This document shows, piece by piece, positions 50,446 to 59,821 of a stretch of 64,000 nucleotides of DNA (the first letter of the stretch is position 1; every line of letters starts with the position of its first letter). Source of the stretch: Scalindua sp964344685. Lineage in GTDB: Bacteria > Planctomycetota > Brocadiia > Brocadiales > Scalinduaceae. The DNA lies in assembly GCA_964344685.1 (NCBI GenBank), contig CAYFOK010000001.1, forward strand, positions 186,001 through 250,000. The letters run 5' to 3'. The notes beneath the pieces were generated by a model, which made no database searches, was not told the DNA's origin, and saw only the letters and a program-made list of their open reading frames with translations. The position numbers were made by a program, and so were the translations under genes.

Positions 50446-52218
50446 ATGATAACATATTTGATTCCATTTATTACATCTCTCATTCTTTCAATATTTTTAA
50501 CCCCTTTTATTATTAAATTTTCTCATCGACATGGTTATGTTGCTGAGCCTAAAGAAGATCGGTGGCATAAGGAACCTACTGCCCTGTTTGGTGGAGTTGG
50601 AATATTTCTGTCCTTTATTATTCCTGCCCTGATTTTTGTTCCTTACAATAAATTGACCATAGGCATCTTCATATGTGTTACATCCATTTTCTGTGTAGGC
50701 CTGTATGACGACATCAGGAATGTAAAGCCGTATACGAAATTAATTTTTCAGATTATTATTACCATAGTAATAATTCTGTTCGGCATCAGAATAAAAATTA
50801 TTCCTTTTGCTTATATTGCCATACCTCTAACCGTTTTCTGGGTTGTTGGTATTACCAATGCTCTGAACATCCTTGACAATATGGATGGGCTTTCTTGTGG
50901 AATTTCCCTCGTTTCATCAATATGTATCTTTATATATGCAATTCAAAATAATCTTCTTTTAGTTGCGTTGTTTTCTTCAATTCTTTCAGGGTCTACACTC
51001 GGTTTTCTGATTTTTAACTTTAATCCGGCTAAAATTTTTATGGGTGATTGTGGAAGCTTGTTTCTGGGATTTCTTTTATCAATTATTACAATTCTTGGTA
51101 CCTGGCAGGAAGCTACAAATCTATTATTCGTAATAATTGTTCCGTTGTTTATTCTGGTAATACCTATTTTTGATACTACCTTAGTCACTTTTTATCGGAA
51201 GAAACATGGACAATTCGTTTCTAAAGGAGGCAAAGACCACAGCTCTCACAGATTGGTATTCCTGGGATTGTCTGAAAAGAAAGCGGTGCTCCTGTTAATG
51301 GGAATAAGTCTTTTTTTTGGTATTTTAACTATTTTCCTGTCAAGACTGGATTTTTTTACCATTCTTATTATTTTCAGTGTTTTGTTTGTTTGTCTTTTAT
51401 TCTTTGGCATCTTTCTGGGTGGAATTAAAGTATATACAGAAAAAACAAAGGCAACCCCTCAACGAAAAAACCTGATTAATACAGTTATTCTTTATAAAAA
51501 GCAGATTTTACAGATACTCGTTGATATTGTTGTGATAAACATAGCATATGTTTCAGCATATCTATTAAGGTATGAAGGCAATCTTTCTCGTGAGAATTTG
51601 ATACTAATTGAAACGTCTCTGCCAATTTTAATATTAGTAAAAATTTCTTTGTTCAGCATATTCGGGCTTTATAGAAGTGAGTGGAGATACATTGGTATAA
51701 ACGACATGATACGAGTGTTTAAAAGTGTATCTTTGAGTGCACTGCTTTGTATAGCAATAATATTTATTTTATACAGGTTTGAGGGGTATTCCAGAGCTGT
51801 TTTTCTGATGGATTATGTGTTGACATTATTACTGGTAGGAGGTGCCAGGGTTTTTATCAGGGTTTTCAGGGAATACTTTTCTGCCGTTGCCGATGAGAAA
51901 GGAAAAGTGCCAATATTAATAGTAGGTGCTGGTGATGGAGGCGAATTGTTACTCCGTGAAATCAAAAACAATCCAAAGATTAATTATAAGCCAATGGGGT
52001 TTATTGATGATGATATTGAGAAGAAAAGAAGGGTAATCCATGGACTGGAAGTATTAGGTACAAGAGATGATATATCCTCAATTACAAAAGAAAAAAGAAT
52101 TAAAAAAGTGATTATTTCTATTCTTTCCATAGACGATGGTGTAGTTCAAAGTATTTATAAGACCTGTAAAGCATTAAATGTCGAATGCGAAAGAATAAGG
52201 CCGCTTATTGACACATAA
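50446..52218 (+). CDS. WecA/MraY-like polyprenyl-phosphate sugar-1-phosphate transferase fused to a CapD-type N-terminal half
   Basis: A 590-residue membrane protein of two parts. Residues 1-330 are the polytopic GT4-PNPT fold of WecA/MraY: YDDIRNVKP, NILDNMDGLSCG, NPAKIFMGDCGSLFLGF and GGKDHSSHRLVFLGLSE (the loop histidines). It should transfer a sugar-1-phosphate to undecaprenyl phosphate. The rest has several more membrane spans then a soluble Rossmann portion (ILIVGAGDGGELLLREI near 494, MGFIDDDIEKK), which resembles the N-terminal half of CapD/FlaA1-type 4,6-dehydratases. The protein stops before any catalytic SDR domain would begin. The fusion is unusual. Confidence 0.8.
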   Translation: MITYLIPFITSLILSIFLTPFIIKFSHRHGYVAEPKEDRWHKEPTALFGGVGIFLSFIIPALIFVPYNKLTIGIFICVTSIFCVGLYDDIRNVKPYTKLIFQIIITIVIILFGIRIKIIPFAYIAIPLTVFWVVGITNALNILDNMDGLSCGISLVSSICIFIYAIQNNLLLVALFSSILSGSTLGFLIFNFNPAKIFMGDCGSLFLGFLLSIITILGTWQEATNLLFVIIVPLFILVIPIFDTTLVTFYRKKHGQFVSKGGKDHSSHRLVFLGLSEKKAVLLLMGISLFFGILTIFLSRLDFFTILIIFSVLFVCLLFFGIFLGGIKVYTEKTKATPQRKNLINTVILYKKQILQILVDIVVINIAYVSAYLLRYEGNLSRENLILIETSLPILILVKISLFSIFGLYRSEWRYIGINDMIRVFKSVSLSALLCIAIIFILYRFEGYSRAVFLMDYVLTLLLVGGARVFIRVFREYFSAVADEKGKVPILIVGAGDGGELLLREIKNNPKINYKPMGFIDDDIEKKRRVIHGLEVLGTRDDISSITKEKRIKKVIISILSIDDGVVQSIYKTCKALNVECERIRPLIDT

Positions 52219-52325
52219 TATATGAGAGTTTGTGATGTTACAACAGGTAATGTTAAATACTTAACTGTGATTTTTTTGTATTTCTGGTAACTGTTAAGAT
52301 GAGGCTTTAATCTTTTAGGATTAAG

Positions 52326-53618
52326 ATGGGAATAATATACGGGTTTTGTGCAATTTGTGTAGTATGTATAATCGCTGGCATAATCTTTTACAGGCCATAT
52401 TTGAGTGTTGTGTTTGTGATCCTGTCCATACCATTTGAGGGGGCAACAGATTTTGGTTTTATCTCAGTCTATCCTATAGAAGCAATTCTGGCTATTTCCG
52501 TTCTTATTTGCATATTTAAAAGTGTAATCGGAAAGTACAATTATTTTGGAAATACGAAGTTGGCGTACTGTTGTATTCCATTTGTATTGTGTATTATGTT
52601 CTCGGCAGTAAAATCAACCGGGCTTGCATTAACGGTGAAGGAGATTGTTCGTTGGCTGGAGCTTTTTTTGATCTATTATCTAACTATAAATCTTATTAAC
52701 GAAGAGAAGAAGATGAGAATCATTTTATATTCCATGGTTTTCACTGTGGTTATTGTTTCTACATGCGGAATTATTAACTATTGTATTAGTACTGGGTCCG
52801 CAACCTGGGGGCATAGAGCTTCTTCTTTTTTTGGCAACCCGAATCCATTGGCCGGATACGTTAACTTAATAGTACCAGTACTTTTTGGTATGTTGATGAC
52901 AAGCGTCTCTTTAAGAGTACGGATTATGTTGGGCGTTTTTGTGATCCTGTCAGTTATCGCCTGGTTTCTTTCGCTTTCTATATCGGGATGGTCGTCTTTA
53001 ATCCTGACAATGATACTTGTCTCTTTTCTGACAAAGACCAAAAAAAGAATTTTGCCTTTACTGGCCATACTTTTTGTAATTTTTGCTATTACCTACTCAT
53101 TCTTAGATATTAAAAATAGTTTAATGGATAAAGAAAAGCTACAACCTGTAAAGAGGTCTTTAACATTCAGGGCAGTGTGTTATTCAATGGGGTTTGATAT
53201 TGTAAAAGATGACCTGATATTTGGAATTGGGACTGGCAACTACCGTTCATTTATTAAGCGTTTTCCTGAAAACGATACTTCTATAAATTTCGGAGACCGT
53301 GACTTGATAGTAGCATCACACTTGCATAATCTGTACTTTCAGCTATTTGTTGAAACAGGCGTTGTAGGGTTGTCTGCTTTTGTCTTCTGGCTGGCATGTA
53401 TAGTCAGGTATTTAGTGCGTTCTTTGAGAACAACAGAGAAGACCGGGAATTACACACTTTTAGTCGGTTTAGTAGGTGGGGTAATAGTATATTTATTCAA
53501 TAACCTCACAGATATTATTGTGGTGCATGGTATTCATCTTCAATGGGGCATAATATTAGGGCTTGCCGTGGTGTTAACACAATTCAGAGGATCAAAAACG
53601 TGTCTAAAAGCAATCTAG
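52326..53618 (+). CDS. O-antigen ligase/polymerase family membrane protein (Wzy/WaaL type)
   Basis: A 430-residue polytopic membrane protein, about eleven to twelve hydrophobic segments by eye. The family region is in the middle: SFFGNPNPLAGYVNL, LSLSISGWSSLI, and the large periplasmic loop ending in FGIGTGNYRSFIKRF and SHLHNLYFQLFVETGVVGL, the Wzy_C/O-antigen-ligase landmark with the H-x-x-x-x-x-x-x-E pattern. It may polymerise repeat units or ligate the glycan to its acceptor. The next gene (Wzx) overlaps its end, so both are likely made together. Which of the two activities it has cannot be told from sequence alone. Confidence 0.82.
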   Translation: MGIIYGFCAICVVCIIAGIIFYRPYLSVVFVILSIPFEGATDFGFISVYPIEAILAISVLICIFKSVIGKYNYFGNTKLAYCCIPFVLCIMFSAVKSTGLALTVKEIVRWLELFLIYYLTINLINEEKKMRIILYSMVFTVVIVSTCGIINYCISTGSATWGHRASSFFGNPNPLAGYVNLIVPVLFGMLMTSVSLRVRIMLGVFVILSVIAWFLSLSISGWSSLILTMILVSFLTKTKKRILPLLAILFVIFAITYSFLDIKNSLMDKEKLQPVKRSLTFRAVCYSMGFDIVKDDLIFGIGTGNYRSFIKRFPENDTSINFGDRDLIVASHLHNLYFQLFVETGVVGLSAFVFWLACIVRYLVRSLRTTEKTGNYTLLVGLVGGVIVYLFNNLTDIIVVHGIHLQWGIILGLAVVLTQFRGSKTCLKAI

Positions 53619-55036
53619 TAAATAGGGCAAAGCGAAATGTTTTTTATAAAATATTGGCTGAAGCTACTAAGGTTATGCCGGCACTGTTATTTATATATGT
53701 AGCCAGGAAATTAGGCGGTGAAAATTTTGGCAAGTTGTCATTTGCATTCTCATTTACAGGCATGTGTATTCTTATTGCAGATTTTGGTTTAAACAGATTG
53801 CTTGTAAGAAATGTGTCCAGGCAGAAAGAGCTGACGGAAGAATATGTAGCTAATATTTATGTATTAAAAATAGTTCTTTCGTTTATGTGCGTTGTTGTGA
53901 TGGGACTGTTTGTTGTTATTGCCGGATATTCTGGAGAAATGATTACTTTAGTTATGATTTTTGGCGGTGCAATGTTTTTCAGGTCATTGTTAGATGTATC
54001 ATGTGCTGTTTTTAACGCGCATGAACAGATGGACAAAGAGGCTGTCTTAAAAGGGATCAATCACATTCTCTTGTTTATATCGGGAGCGGTGGTCCTGGCA
54101 TTGGGATTTGGGCTTTTTGAATTGTCTAACGTTTTTTTAATAGTCTATTTGGTGAGCACATGTATCGGGTGTTTTATGGTATACAATGGTATAGTTAAAA
54201 TCCGCCTGCATTTCAATCCAAGGTTTTGGTATGATATTCTCCGGGAGTCGTTGCCAATCGCGTTAACGGTAATTTTTGGTGTTATCTATGTAAAAATAGA
54301 CATTGTTATGCTGTCTTTGATAAGAGGAGATAACGTTGAAATTGGATGGTACTCGGCGGCAGTAAAAATAATCGAATTGATGCATGTTATACCCGCGATA
54401 ATTGCAAGTGCAATATTTCCGATCTTCTCTATTTTGCACAAAGAGTCCATGGATTATCTTGCGGAGGTTTACAAAACATCTTTTAAGTATTTATTAGTAA
54501 CTGCATTGCCAATAGTAGTGGGCACATTATTGTTGGCTGACCGAATAATAGATTTAGTTTACGGTGAGGAATATGTTAAAGCTATTCCAGCGTTACGGAT
54601 TCTTGTTTGCGCTCTAATTTTTGTTTTTGTTAACTATATTTTATTGAATATCCTGGTATCAGCCGATAGGCAGAAAATAAATGCGGTTGTGACTGGAATA
54701 TGCCTCTTTGTAAATATAGCCCTTAATATGTGCTTAATACCGAATTATGGATATTTAGGTGCAGGCTATGCTACTGTTATTACAGAAATAGTTTTATTTG
54801 CTGTTTGTTGGTATTATGCTACGAAATATATTTGTAAAGTCAGTATTTATGCCATACTTGCAAGACCGTTGCTAAGCGTAGCCGTTATGGGAGTATTTAT
54901 AGTATTGATTACCGAAAGATTGAATCTTGCAATTGTAATTGTTTTAAGTGCTTTAATTTATTTAGCGTGTTTGCTGATGTTCAGGTTTTTTACAAGAGAT
55001 GATAAATTGATCTTATTGAATTTACTGGGTAAATAA
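53600..55036 (+). CDS. Wzx-type oligosaccharide flippase (MOP/MATE-like)
   Basis: About 478 residues with around twelve to fourteen hydrophobic segments. ARKLGGENFGKLSFAFSFTG near the start is the family's characteristic first-helix turn, followed by DFGLNRLLVRNVS. YVKIDIVMLSLI and VGWYSAAVKIIEL-type segments (IGWYSAAVKIIEL) match the second-half landmarks of Wzx/PST proteins. It would flip a lipid-linked oligosaccharide across the inner membrane. The upstream frame from 53543 lies inside the previous gene; GTG 53600 with AGAGG ahead is the likely start. It overlaps the ligase gene by 19 bases. Confidence 0.88.
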   Translation: MSKSNLVNRAKRNVFYKILAEATKVMPALLFIYVARKLGGENFGKLSFAFSFTGMCILIADFGLNRLLVRNVSRQKELTEEYVANIYVLKIVLSFMCVVVMGLFVVIAGYSGEMITLVMIFGGAMFFRSLLDVSCAVFNAHEQMDKEAVLKGINHILLFISGAVVLALGFGLFELSNVFLIVYLVSTCIGCFMVYNGIVKIRLHFNPRFWYDILRESLPIALTVIFGVIYVKIDIVMLSLIRGDNVEIGWYSAAVKIIELMHVIPAIIASAIFPIFSILHKESMDYLAEVYKTSFKYLLVTALPIVVGTLLLADRIIDLVYGEEYVKAIPALRILVCALIFVFVNYILLNILVSADRQKINAVVTGICLFVNIALNMCLIPNYGYLGAGYATVITEIVLFAVCWYYATKYICKVSIYAILARPLLSVAVMGVFIVLITERLNLAIVIVLSALIYLACLLMFRFFTRDDKLILLNLLGK

Positions 55037-55039
55037 TAA

Positions 55040-56143
55040 ATGAAGGTATTGATAATATGGAAAGCTTTGGTATCCGAAGCTTATCATAGGAAACTTAAAG
55101 AGCTGGCAAAATTAGAGGATGTAGAGTTAACCTTAATCGTGCCGACAAAATGGCATAAAACCAGCTTAGAGAAGGAAGATTGCAGAGATTGTAAGATTAT
55201 TCCCACTAAGCTTGCCATGAGTGGCTATAACCATTTTCATTGGTATCCCGGACTGGAAAAGTATGTCAGGCAGATTCGGCCAGACATATTTCATATTGAG
55301 GAAGAGCATTATAGTTTTGTCACTTTTCAGGCAATTCGATTGGCAAAGAAATATAATATCAAATGCCTGTTTGTAACATGGCAGAATATATATAAAAAAT
55401 ATCCTTTTCCATTTTCATGGATGGAAAGATATAATCTGAAAAATGCAGATTATGCAATAGCGGGTAATGAAAGTATTGGTAATACTCTTATAAGGAAAGG
55501 CTTTGATAAAGAGAGAATTTCGTTAATTCCACTGGGCACTGATACTTCACTGTTCCGTAAAATGGACTCATCAGAGTTGAAGACCAGGCTTCGCCTGGAG
55601 TCTTTTACAATCGGGTATTTAGGCCGGTTAGTAGAAGAAAAGGGTGTTCTGGATCTGTTAAAGGCGGCATCACTGATCAAGAGTAATTTTAATTTGTTGA
55701 TGATAGGCAGTGGTAAGTTAAAAAACAGAATAAATGCAGAAAGAAGGCGTCTGGGGATATCAGAGCAGATCAGGCTTATCGATAATATTCCTTCTTCTCA
55801 GGTCCCGGACTATTTAAACTGTTTGGATTGTATAGTGCTCCCTTCCCGCACTACAAGAAAATGGAAGGAGCAGTTTGGTAGGGTGCTGACTGAGGCAATG
55901 TCGTGTGAAGTTCCGGTGGTTGGGTCTGATTCCGGAGAGATTCCGAATGTTCTGGGTGATTGCGGATTAATATTTAAAGAAGGTGATGATGAAGATTTGG
56001 CTGCAAAGATAAAGCTGTTAATCAATAATAAGGATCTAAGGATTGAATTATCAAAAAATGGCAGGCAAAGAGTATTAGATAATTTTACTCAGAAAATAGT
56101 TGCAGGAGAAACTTACAAAATTTATCAGAAACTGATGCGTTAA
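55040..56143 (+). CDS. Glycosyltransferase family 4
   Basis: A 367-residue GT-B enzyme. KVLIIWKALVSEAYHRKLKE forms the first strand and helix; EEEHYSFVTFQ is the acceptor region; LIPLGTDTSLFRK, TIGYLGRLVEEKGVLDLLKA, LLMIGSGKLKN and the signature EQFGRVLTEAMSCEVPVVGS with GEIPNVLGDCG are the donor domain. This is a standard retaining glycosyltransferase, 3 bases after the Wzx gene. It may add the last sugars of the repeat. Donor unknown. Confidence 0.88.
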   Translation: MKVLIIWKALVSEAYHRKLKELAKLEDVELTLIVPTKWHKTSLEKEDCRDCKIIPTKLAMSGYNHFHWYPGLEKYVRQIRPDIFHIEEEHYSFVTFQAIRLAKKYNIKCLFVTWQNIYKKYPFPFSWMERYNLKNADYAIAGNESIGNTLIRKGFDKERISLIPLGTDTSLFRKMDSSELKTRLRLESFTIGYLGRLVEEKGVLDLLKAASLIKSNFNLLMIGSGKLKNRINAERRRLGISEQIRLIDNIPSSQVPDYLNCLDCIVLPSRTTRKWKEQFGRVLTEAMSCEVPVVGSDSGEIPNVLGDCGLIFKEGDDEDLAAKIKLLINNKDLRIELSKNGRQRVLDNFTQKIVAGETYKIYQKLMR

Positions 56144-56248
56144 AGAGAGGTATTGTAACTTATTTTTTATCATAAAAATGCTTCTACTATTAGAGATATG
56201 CAGGGCTTCATCTCTGTATCCTGACATTAACTATAACGGAGGCTTAGA

Positions 56249-57220
56249 ATGAACATTGATATAAAATCTGAAATAACAAAAGTCATTGATATTGAAATGA
56301 AAGGTCTTTCCCTCCTGATGAAGAATATAAACTCTTCAGTTAAAGATGCAGTAGAGGCTATCTTCAACTGTAGGGGAAAAGTTATACTTACAGGAATGGG
56401 TAAGTCAGGATTGGTGGCTAAAAAGATAGCTTCTACCATGTCAAGTGTTGGTACTCCTGCAATTTTTATGCATCCTGCAGAGGGAATGCATGGAGATTTG
56501 GGTATTATATGTGATGATGACGTTGTTATCGCAATAGGTAAAAGCGGTGAGAGTTCAGAACTCAATGGTGTACTTCCTTCAATAAAGAATGTTGGTGCAA
56601 AAATAATAGGAATAATGGGAGATGACAACTCTACATTGGCCAGTCATTCAGATATAGTTATTAACATTGGAGATGCTGAAGAGGCTTGTCCGTTCAATAT
56701 GGCACCTACAACAAGCTCGACAGTTACAATGGTATTAGGTGATGCCATGGCAGTAGCCTTAATGAAGATGAGGGGATTTGATCTGGATGATTATGCTTTA
56801 CTTCATCCGGGAGGGCAGATTGGTAAAAGGTTAACTATGGCAGTTTCTGATGTCATGTTAAAAGGTAGTAATAATCCAATAATCAATATATCGGAAAGTG
56901 TTAAAAATTGTATATCAGAAATATCAAGAAAACTTGCAGGTGCAGTTTCGGTTGTTGATAATGATGGTAAAATTCTGGGGCTGGTTACAGATTATGACAT
57001 TAGACGGCATATCGAGAAAGAGGAAAATATTTTCTCAATGGAAATTAAAGATATAATGAACCCGGATCCAATTTTTGTTTATGAGGACGAAAAAGCATTC
57101 TCAGCTTTAAAGGTAATGCAGGAAAGAGCAAAACCAATTACGATTTTAACAGTCCTGAACAGAGAAAAAATAGTTGTAGGAATGTTGAGAATGCATGATC
57201 TGGTTAAAGAAGGACTATGA
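56249..57220 (+). CDS. KpsF/GutQ-type arabinose-5-phosphate isomerase (SIS and two CBS domains)
   Basis: It interconverts ribulose-5-phosphate and arabinose-5-phosphate, the precursor of Kdo. The 323-residue protein has a SIS domain (VILTGMGKSGLVAKKIASTM near 48, IAIGKSGESSELNGVLPSI, TTSSTVTMVLGDAMAVALM) then two CBS motifs (GAVSVVDNDGKILGLVTDYDI and the later PITILTVLNREKIVVGMLRM). The length is normal. It has a 105-base leader. No KdsA, KdsB or KdsC gene is seen nearby, although the HAD and NeuA-like genes at 9.5-12.2 kb are similar in type. It may serve core or capsule Kdo. Confidence 0.87.
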   Translation: MNIDIKSEITKVIDIEMKGLSLLMKNINSSVKDAVEAIFNCRGKVILTGMGKSGLVAKKIASTMSSVGTPAIFMHPAEGMHGDLGIICDDDVVIAIGKSGESSELNGVLPSIKNVGAKIIGIMGDDNSTLASHSDIVINIGDAEEACPFNMAPTTSSTVTMVLGDAMAVALMKMRGFDLDDYALLHPGGQIGKRLTMAVSDVMLKGSNNPIINISESVKNCISEISRKLAGAVSVVDNDGKILGLVTDYDIRRHIEKEENIFSMEIKDIMNPDPIFVYEDEKAFSALKVMQERAKPITILTVLNREKIVVGMLRMHDLVKEGL

Positions 57221-57251
57221 AATTTGTTAGAAGATAGCATTTCTTGAAAGC

Positions 57252-58403
57252 ATGAAAGTCGCACTGGTTCACGATTGGCTCACAGGTATGCGGGGTGGAG
57301 AGAAGGTTCTTGAAGTTTTCTGTGAACTCTTCCCTGCTGCCCATATATACACCCTGTTGTATGAAAAAGGAAACCTCTCAAGCACTATAGAAAGTATGGA
57401 TATTAGAACCTCATTCATTCAAAAGCTTCCTCTGGTTAAAAAAAAATACCGCCATCTTTTGCCAATATTCCCTACTGCTGTTGAGCGTTTTGATCTGCGG
57501 GGATATGACCTTGTCCTTTCGAGCAGTCATTGTGTTGCCAAAGGTGTTGTAACAAGTACTGATACAATGCACATATGCTATTGCTTCACTCCAATGAGAT
57601 ATATCTGGGACTTGTACAATTTATATTTTGGTAAAGAGAGAGCAGGCATGTTTACAAGGTTGGCCACATCTCTTGTTTTGAATTATTTGCGGAAATGGGA
57701 TGTGGCAAGCAGCAGCCGTGTGGACAAATTTGTGGCTATTTCCAGATACATTGCCGAAAGGATAAAAAAAAACTATGGCAGGGATTCGGATTTAATATAT
57801 CCTCCGGTTGATTGTTCTTATTTTGAGCCGTCGTTGTCCAATAAGAATTTCTATCTAATGGTTTCTCCCCTTGCTCCCAATAAGCGTGTAGATATTGCAG
57901 TTGAAGCATTTAATACAATCGACTTACCGCTTATAGTAATAGGTTCAGGACAGGAAGAGAAAAAATTAAGAAAAATGGCCGGCAATAATATCAAACTTAT
58001 GGGATGGCAGTCTGATGAGATAGTTAGAGAACACTATGTTAATTGCAAAGCCTTAATATTTCCCGGAGTGGAGGACTTTGGTATTGTGCCCCTGGAAGCA
58101 CAGGCATGCGGGAAACCGGTAATTGCTTTCGGTGAAGGCGGTGCGCTTGAAACTATAATTCCGCTTGATGAAAGTACTGGGAATAGTAATGCTACCGGTT
58201 TGTTCTTTTACGAGCAGACTGCGGAGTCTTTAGCAAATGCTGTCGCTCGCTTTGAGGATGTACAAGATCAGTTTAACTGGCAGGCAATCAGGAAGAACGC
58301 CGAGTCATTTGATAGGGCAATATTCAAAGATAGAATTAAGGAATATGTCGAAGAAAAATATAAAAAGTTTAGAGCGGATTTGCAGAAAAATAAGAAATGC
58401 TGA
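57252..58403 (+). CDS. Glycosyltransferase family 4 (mannosyltransferase-like)
   Basis: A 383-residue GT4. The start VALVHDWLTGMRGGEKVLEVFC is characteristic of a widespread exopolysaccharide group, followed by SSSHCVAKGV, HICYCFTPMRYIWD, FVAISRYIAERI, LIYPPVDCSYFEP, YLMVSPLAPNKRVDIAVEAF and EDFGIVPLEAQACGKPV. It lacks a canonical first GxGG turn but has MRGG. The next gene overlaps its end by seven bases and is the initiating sugar transferase, so it probably adds the second sugar. This is inferred from the pairing, which is common. Confidence 0.88.
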   Translation: MKVALVHDWLTGMRGGEKVLEVFCELFPAAHIYTLLYEKGNLSSTIESMDIRTSFIQKLPLVKKKYRHLLPIFPTAVERFDLRGYDLVLSSSHCVAKGVVTSTDTMHICYCFTPMRYIWDLYNLYFGKERAGMFTRLATSLVLNYLRKWDVASSSRVDKFVAISRYIAERIKKNYGRDSDLIYPPVDCSYFEPSLSNKNFYLMVSPLAPNKRVDIAVEAFNTIDLPLIVIGSGQEEKKLRKMAGNNIKLMGWQSDEIVREHYVNCKALIFPGVEDFGIVPLEAQACGKPVIAFGEGGALETIIPLDESTGNSNATGLFFYEQTAESLANAVARFEDVQDQFNWQAIRKNAESFDRAIFKDRIKEYVEEKYKKFRADLQKNKKC

Positions 58404-59800
58404 AAAAACATAGTAAATTTTTTGAAACACTGGTTCTGTTTTTTGATTTGGTAACACTGTCCTGTTCCTGGATATTGGCTTATTGTCTGCGTTTCTATTT
58501 TCCTGTTATTCCTGTATCTAAAGGCATACCTCCATTCCTTACATACCTTACACTCCTGGTCATTATGCTTCCGCTCTGGTATATCGTCTTTAAGGCATTT
58601 GGACTGTACAGGCCAAGAAGGATTTCATCCAAGTTTGCAGAGGCAATGGATATTGCTAAAGGAACTACAGTTGCTATCTTGATTTTGGTTTCATTGACAT
58701 TTTTCGTAAGAAAATACGAGTTTTCAAGGTTTACCTTTCTGTACTTCTGGATAATTTGTGTGATTTCCTTGTCTATTGAAAGAATACTTTTTCGTGAGCT
58801 TTTGAGGTTTATCAGGAAACGAGGTTATAACCTGAGACATGCCTTAATCGTAGGGACAGGGAGTTTGGGATTAGATGTTACGGATAGGGTACATCATCAC
58901 CCAGAACTTGGAATCAAAATCAGGGGTTTTTTAAGCGAGGATAGTTCTCAGATTGGCAGTGAACTGGAAGGTTTTAAGGTACTTGATACTTTTGAAAATA
59001 TTAGAAGTATTGTTATAGACCAAAAGATTGACATGGTATTAATAACCCTTCCCTTAAGCGCCCATGAGAGGCTAAAGAGAATTCTTGACGATATAGGTGA
59101 TGAGATGGTTTCAATCATGTTAATTCCAGATCTGCTTGAGCTTGCCACATTACGGGGAGGTATTGATGAGTTTGAAGGTATGCCCATAATCAGTTTAAGG
59201 GATACTCCTTTATACGGCTGGAATGTAGTGGCCAAGAGAGTAACGGATGTAGTGTTGTCGATAACCATATTATTAGCGGTATCTCCCTTAATGTTTATTG
59301 TCTCTATTCTGGTAAAGGCAACGTCAGTAGGGCCAGTTTTATACAGACAGGAGCGTATGGGCCTGGATGGAAGAATATTCAATATGCTGAAATTCAGGAC
59401 GATGGAGACTCAGGCAGAAAAAGAGACCGGTCCCGTATGGGCCGCAAAGGGTGATTCCCGAAGGACATCCATAGGCGCTTTTTTAAGAAAGACAAGCATG
59501 GATGAGCTTCCTCAATTCTTTAATGTACTTAAAGGGGATATGAGTATTGTCGGACCAAGGCCTGAGAGAGATTTTTTTATCCAGCAGTTTAGAGACAAGA
59601 TCCCTAAGTATATGTTGAGGCATAAAATGAAAGCTGGTATTACAGGCTGGGCACAAATTCACGGATGGAGAGGGAACACTTCACTTGAGAAAAGAATTGA
59701 ATATGATCTGTATTACATAGAAAACTGGAGTCTCTGGTTTGATATGGAAATAATGTGGTTAACTATATGGAGAGGACTTGTAAACAAGCATGCATACTGA
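58397..59800 (+). CDS. Undecaprenyl-phosphate sugar phosphotransferase (WbaP/WcaJ-type)
   Basis: A 467-residue polytopic membrane enzyme that starts glycan assembly by moving a sugar-1-phosphate onto undecaprenyl phosphate. Four N-terminal hydrophobic segments, a Rossmann part (ALIVGTGSLGLDV near 152), then the catalytic domain: KRVTDVVLSITILLAVSPL, GPVLYRQERMGLDGRIFNMLKFRTM, MDELPQFFNVLKGDMSIVGPRPERDFF and GITGWAQIHGWRGNTSLEKRIEYDLYYIENWSL-type ending. The pattern fits WcaJ/CpsE. The gene overlaps the GT4 upstream. This is the second initiating-type enzyme beside the WecA-like one. Confidence 0.9.
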   Translation: MLKKHSKFFETLVLFFDLVTLSCSWILAYCLRFYFPVIPVSKGIPPFLTYLTLLVIMLPLWYIVFKAFGLYRPRRISSKFAEAMDIAKGTTVAILILVSLTFFVRKYEFSRFTFLYFWIICVISLSIERILFRELLRFIRKRGYNLRHALIVGTGSLGLDVTDRVHHHPELGIKIRGFLSEDSSQIGSELEGFKVLDTFENIRSIVIDQKIDMVLITLPLSAHERLKRILDDIGDEMVSIMLIPDLLELATLRGGIDEFEGMPIISLRDTPLYGWNVVAKRVTDVVLSITILLAVSPLMFIVSILVKATSVGPVLYRQERMGLDGRIFNMLKFRTMETQAEKETGPVWAAKGDSRRTSIGAFLRKTSMDELPQFFNVLKGDMSIVGPRPERDFFIQQFRDKIPKYMLRHKMKAGITGWAQIHGWRGNTSLEKRIEYDLYYIENWSLWFDMEIMWLTIWRGLVNKHAY

Positions 59801-59821
59801 GATTTTTAATAATAGGTCCAA

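Noticed and set aside
56191..56214. Small hairpin AGAGAT...ATCTCT before kpsF
   Set aside because: Only a 6-base stem with a 12-base loop and no T-run; common by chance in AT-rich DNA.
56227..56628. A 133-codon minus-strand frame under the KpsF gene
   Set aside because: It lies within the SIS domain on the opposite strand; the repetitive P/S/I-rich composition is typical of antisense to a Gly/Met-rich gene.
58948..59382. A 144-codon open frame on the minus strand inside the WbaP-like gene
   Set aside because: It is fully antisense to a well-supported sugar transferase, has no family marks and an unconvincing start. It is a shadow frame.
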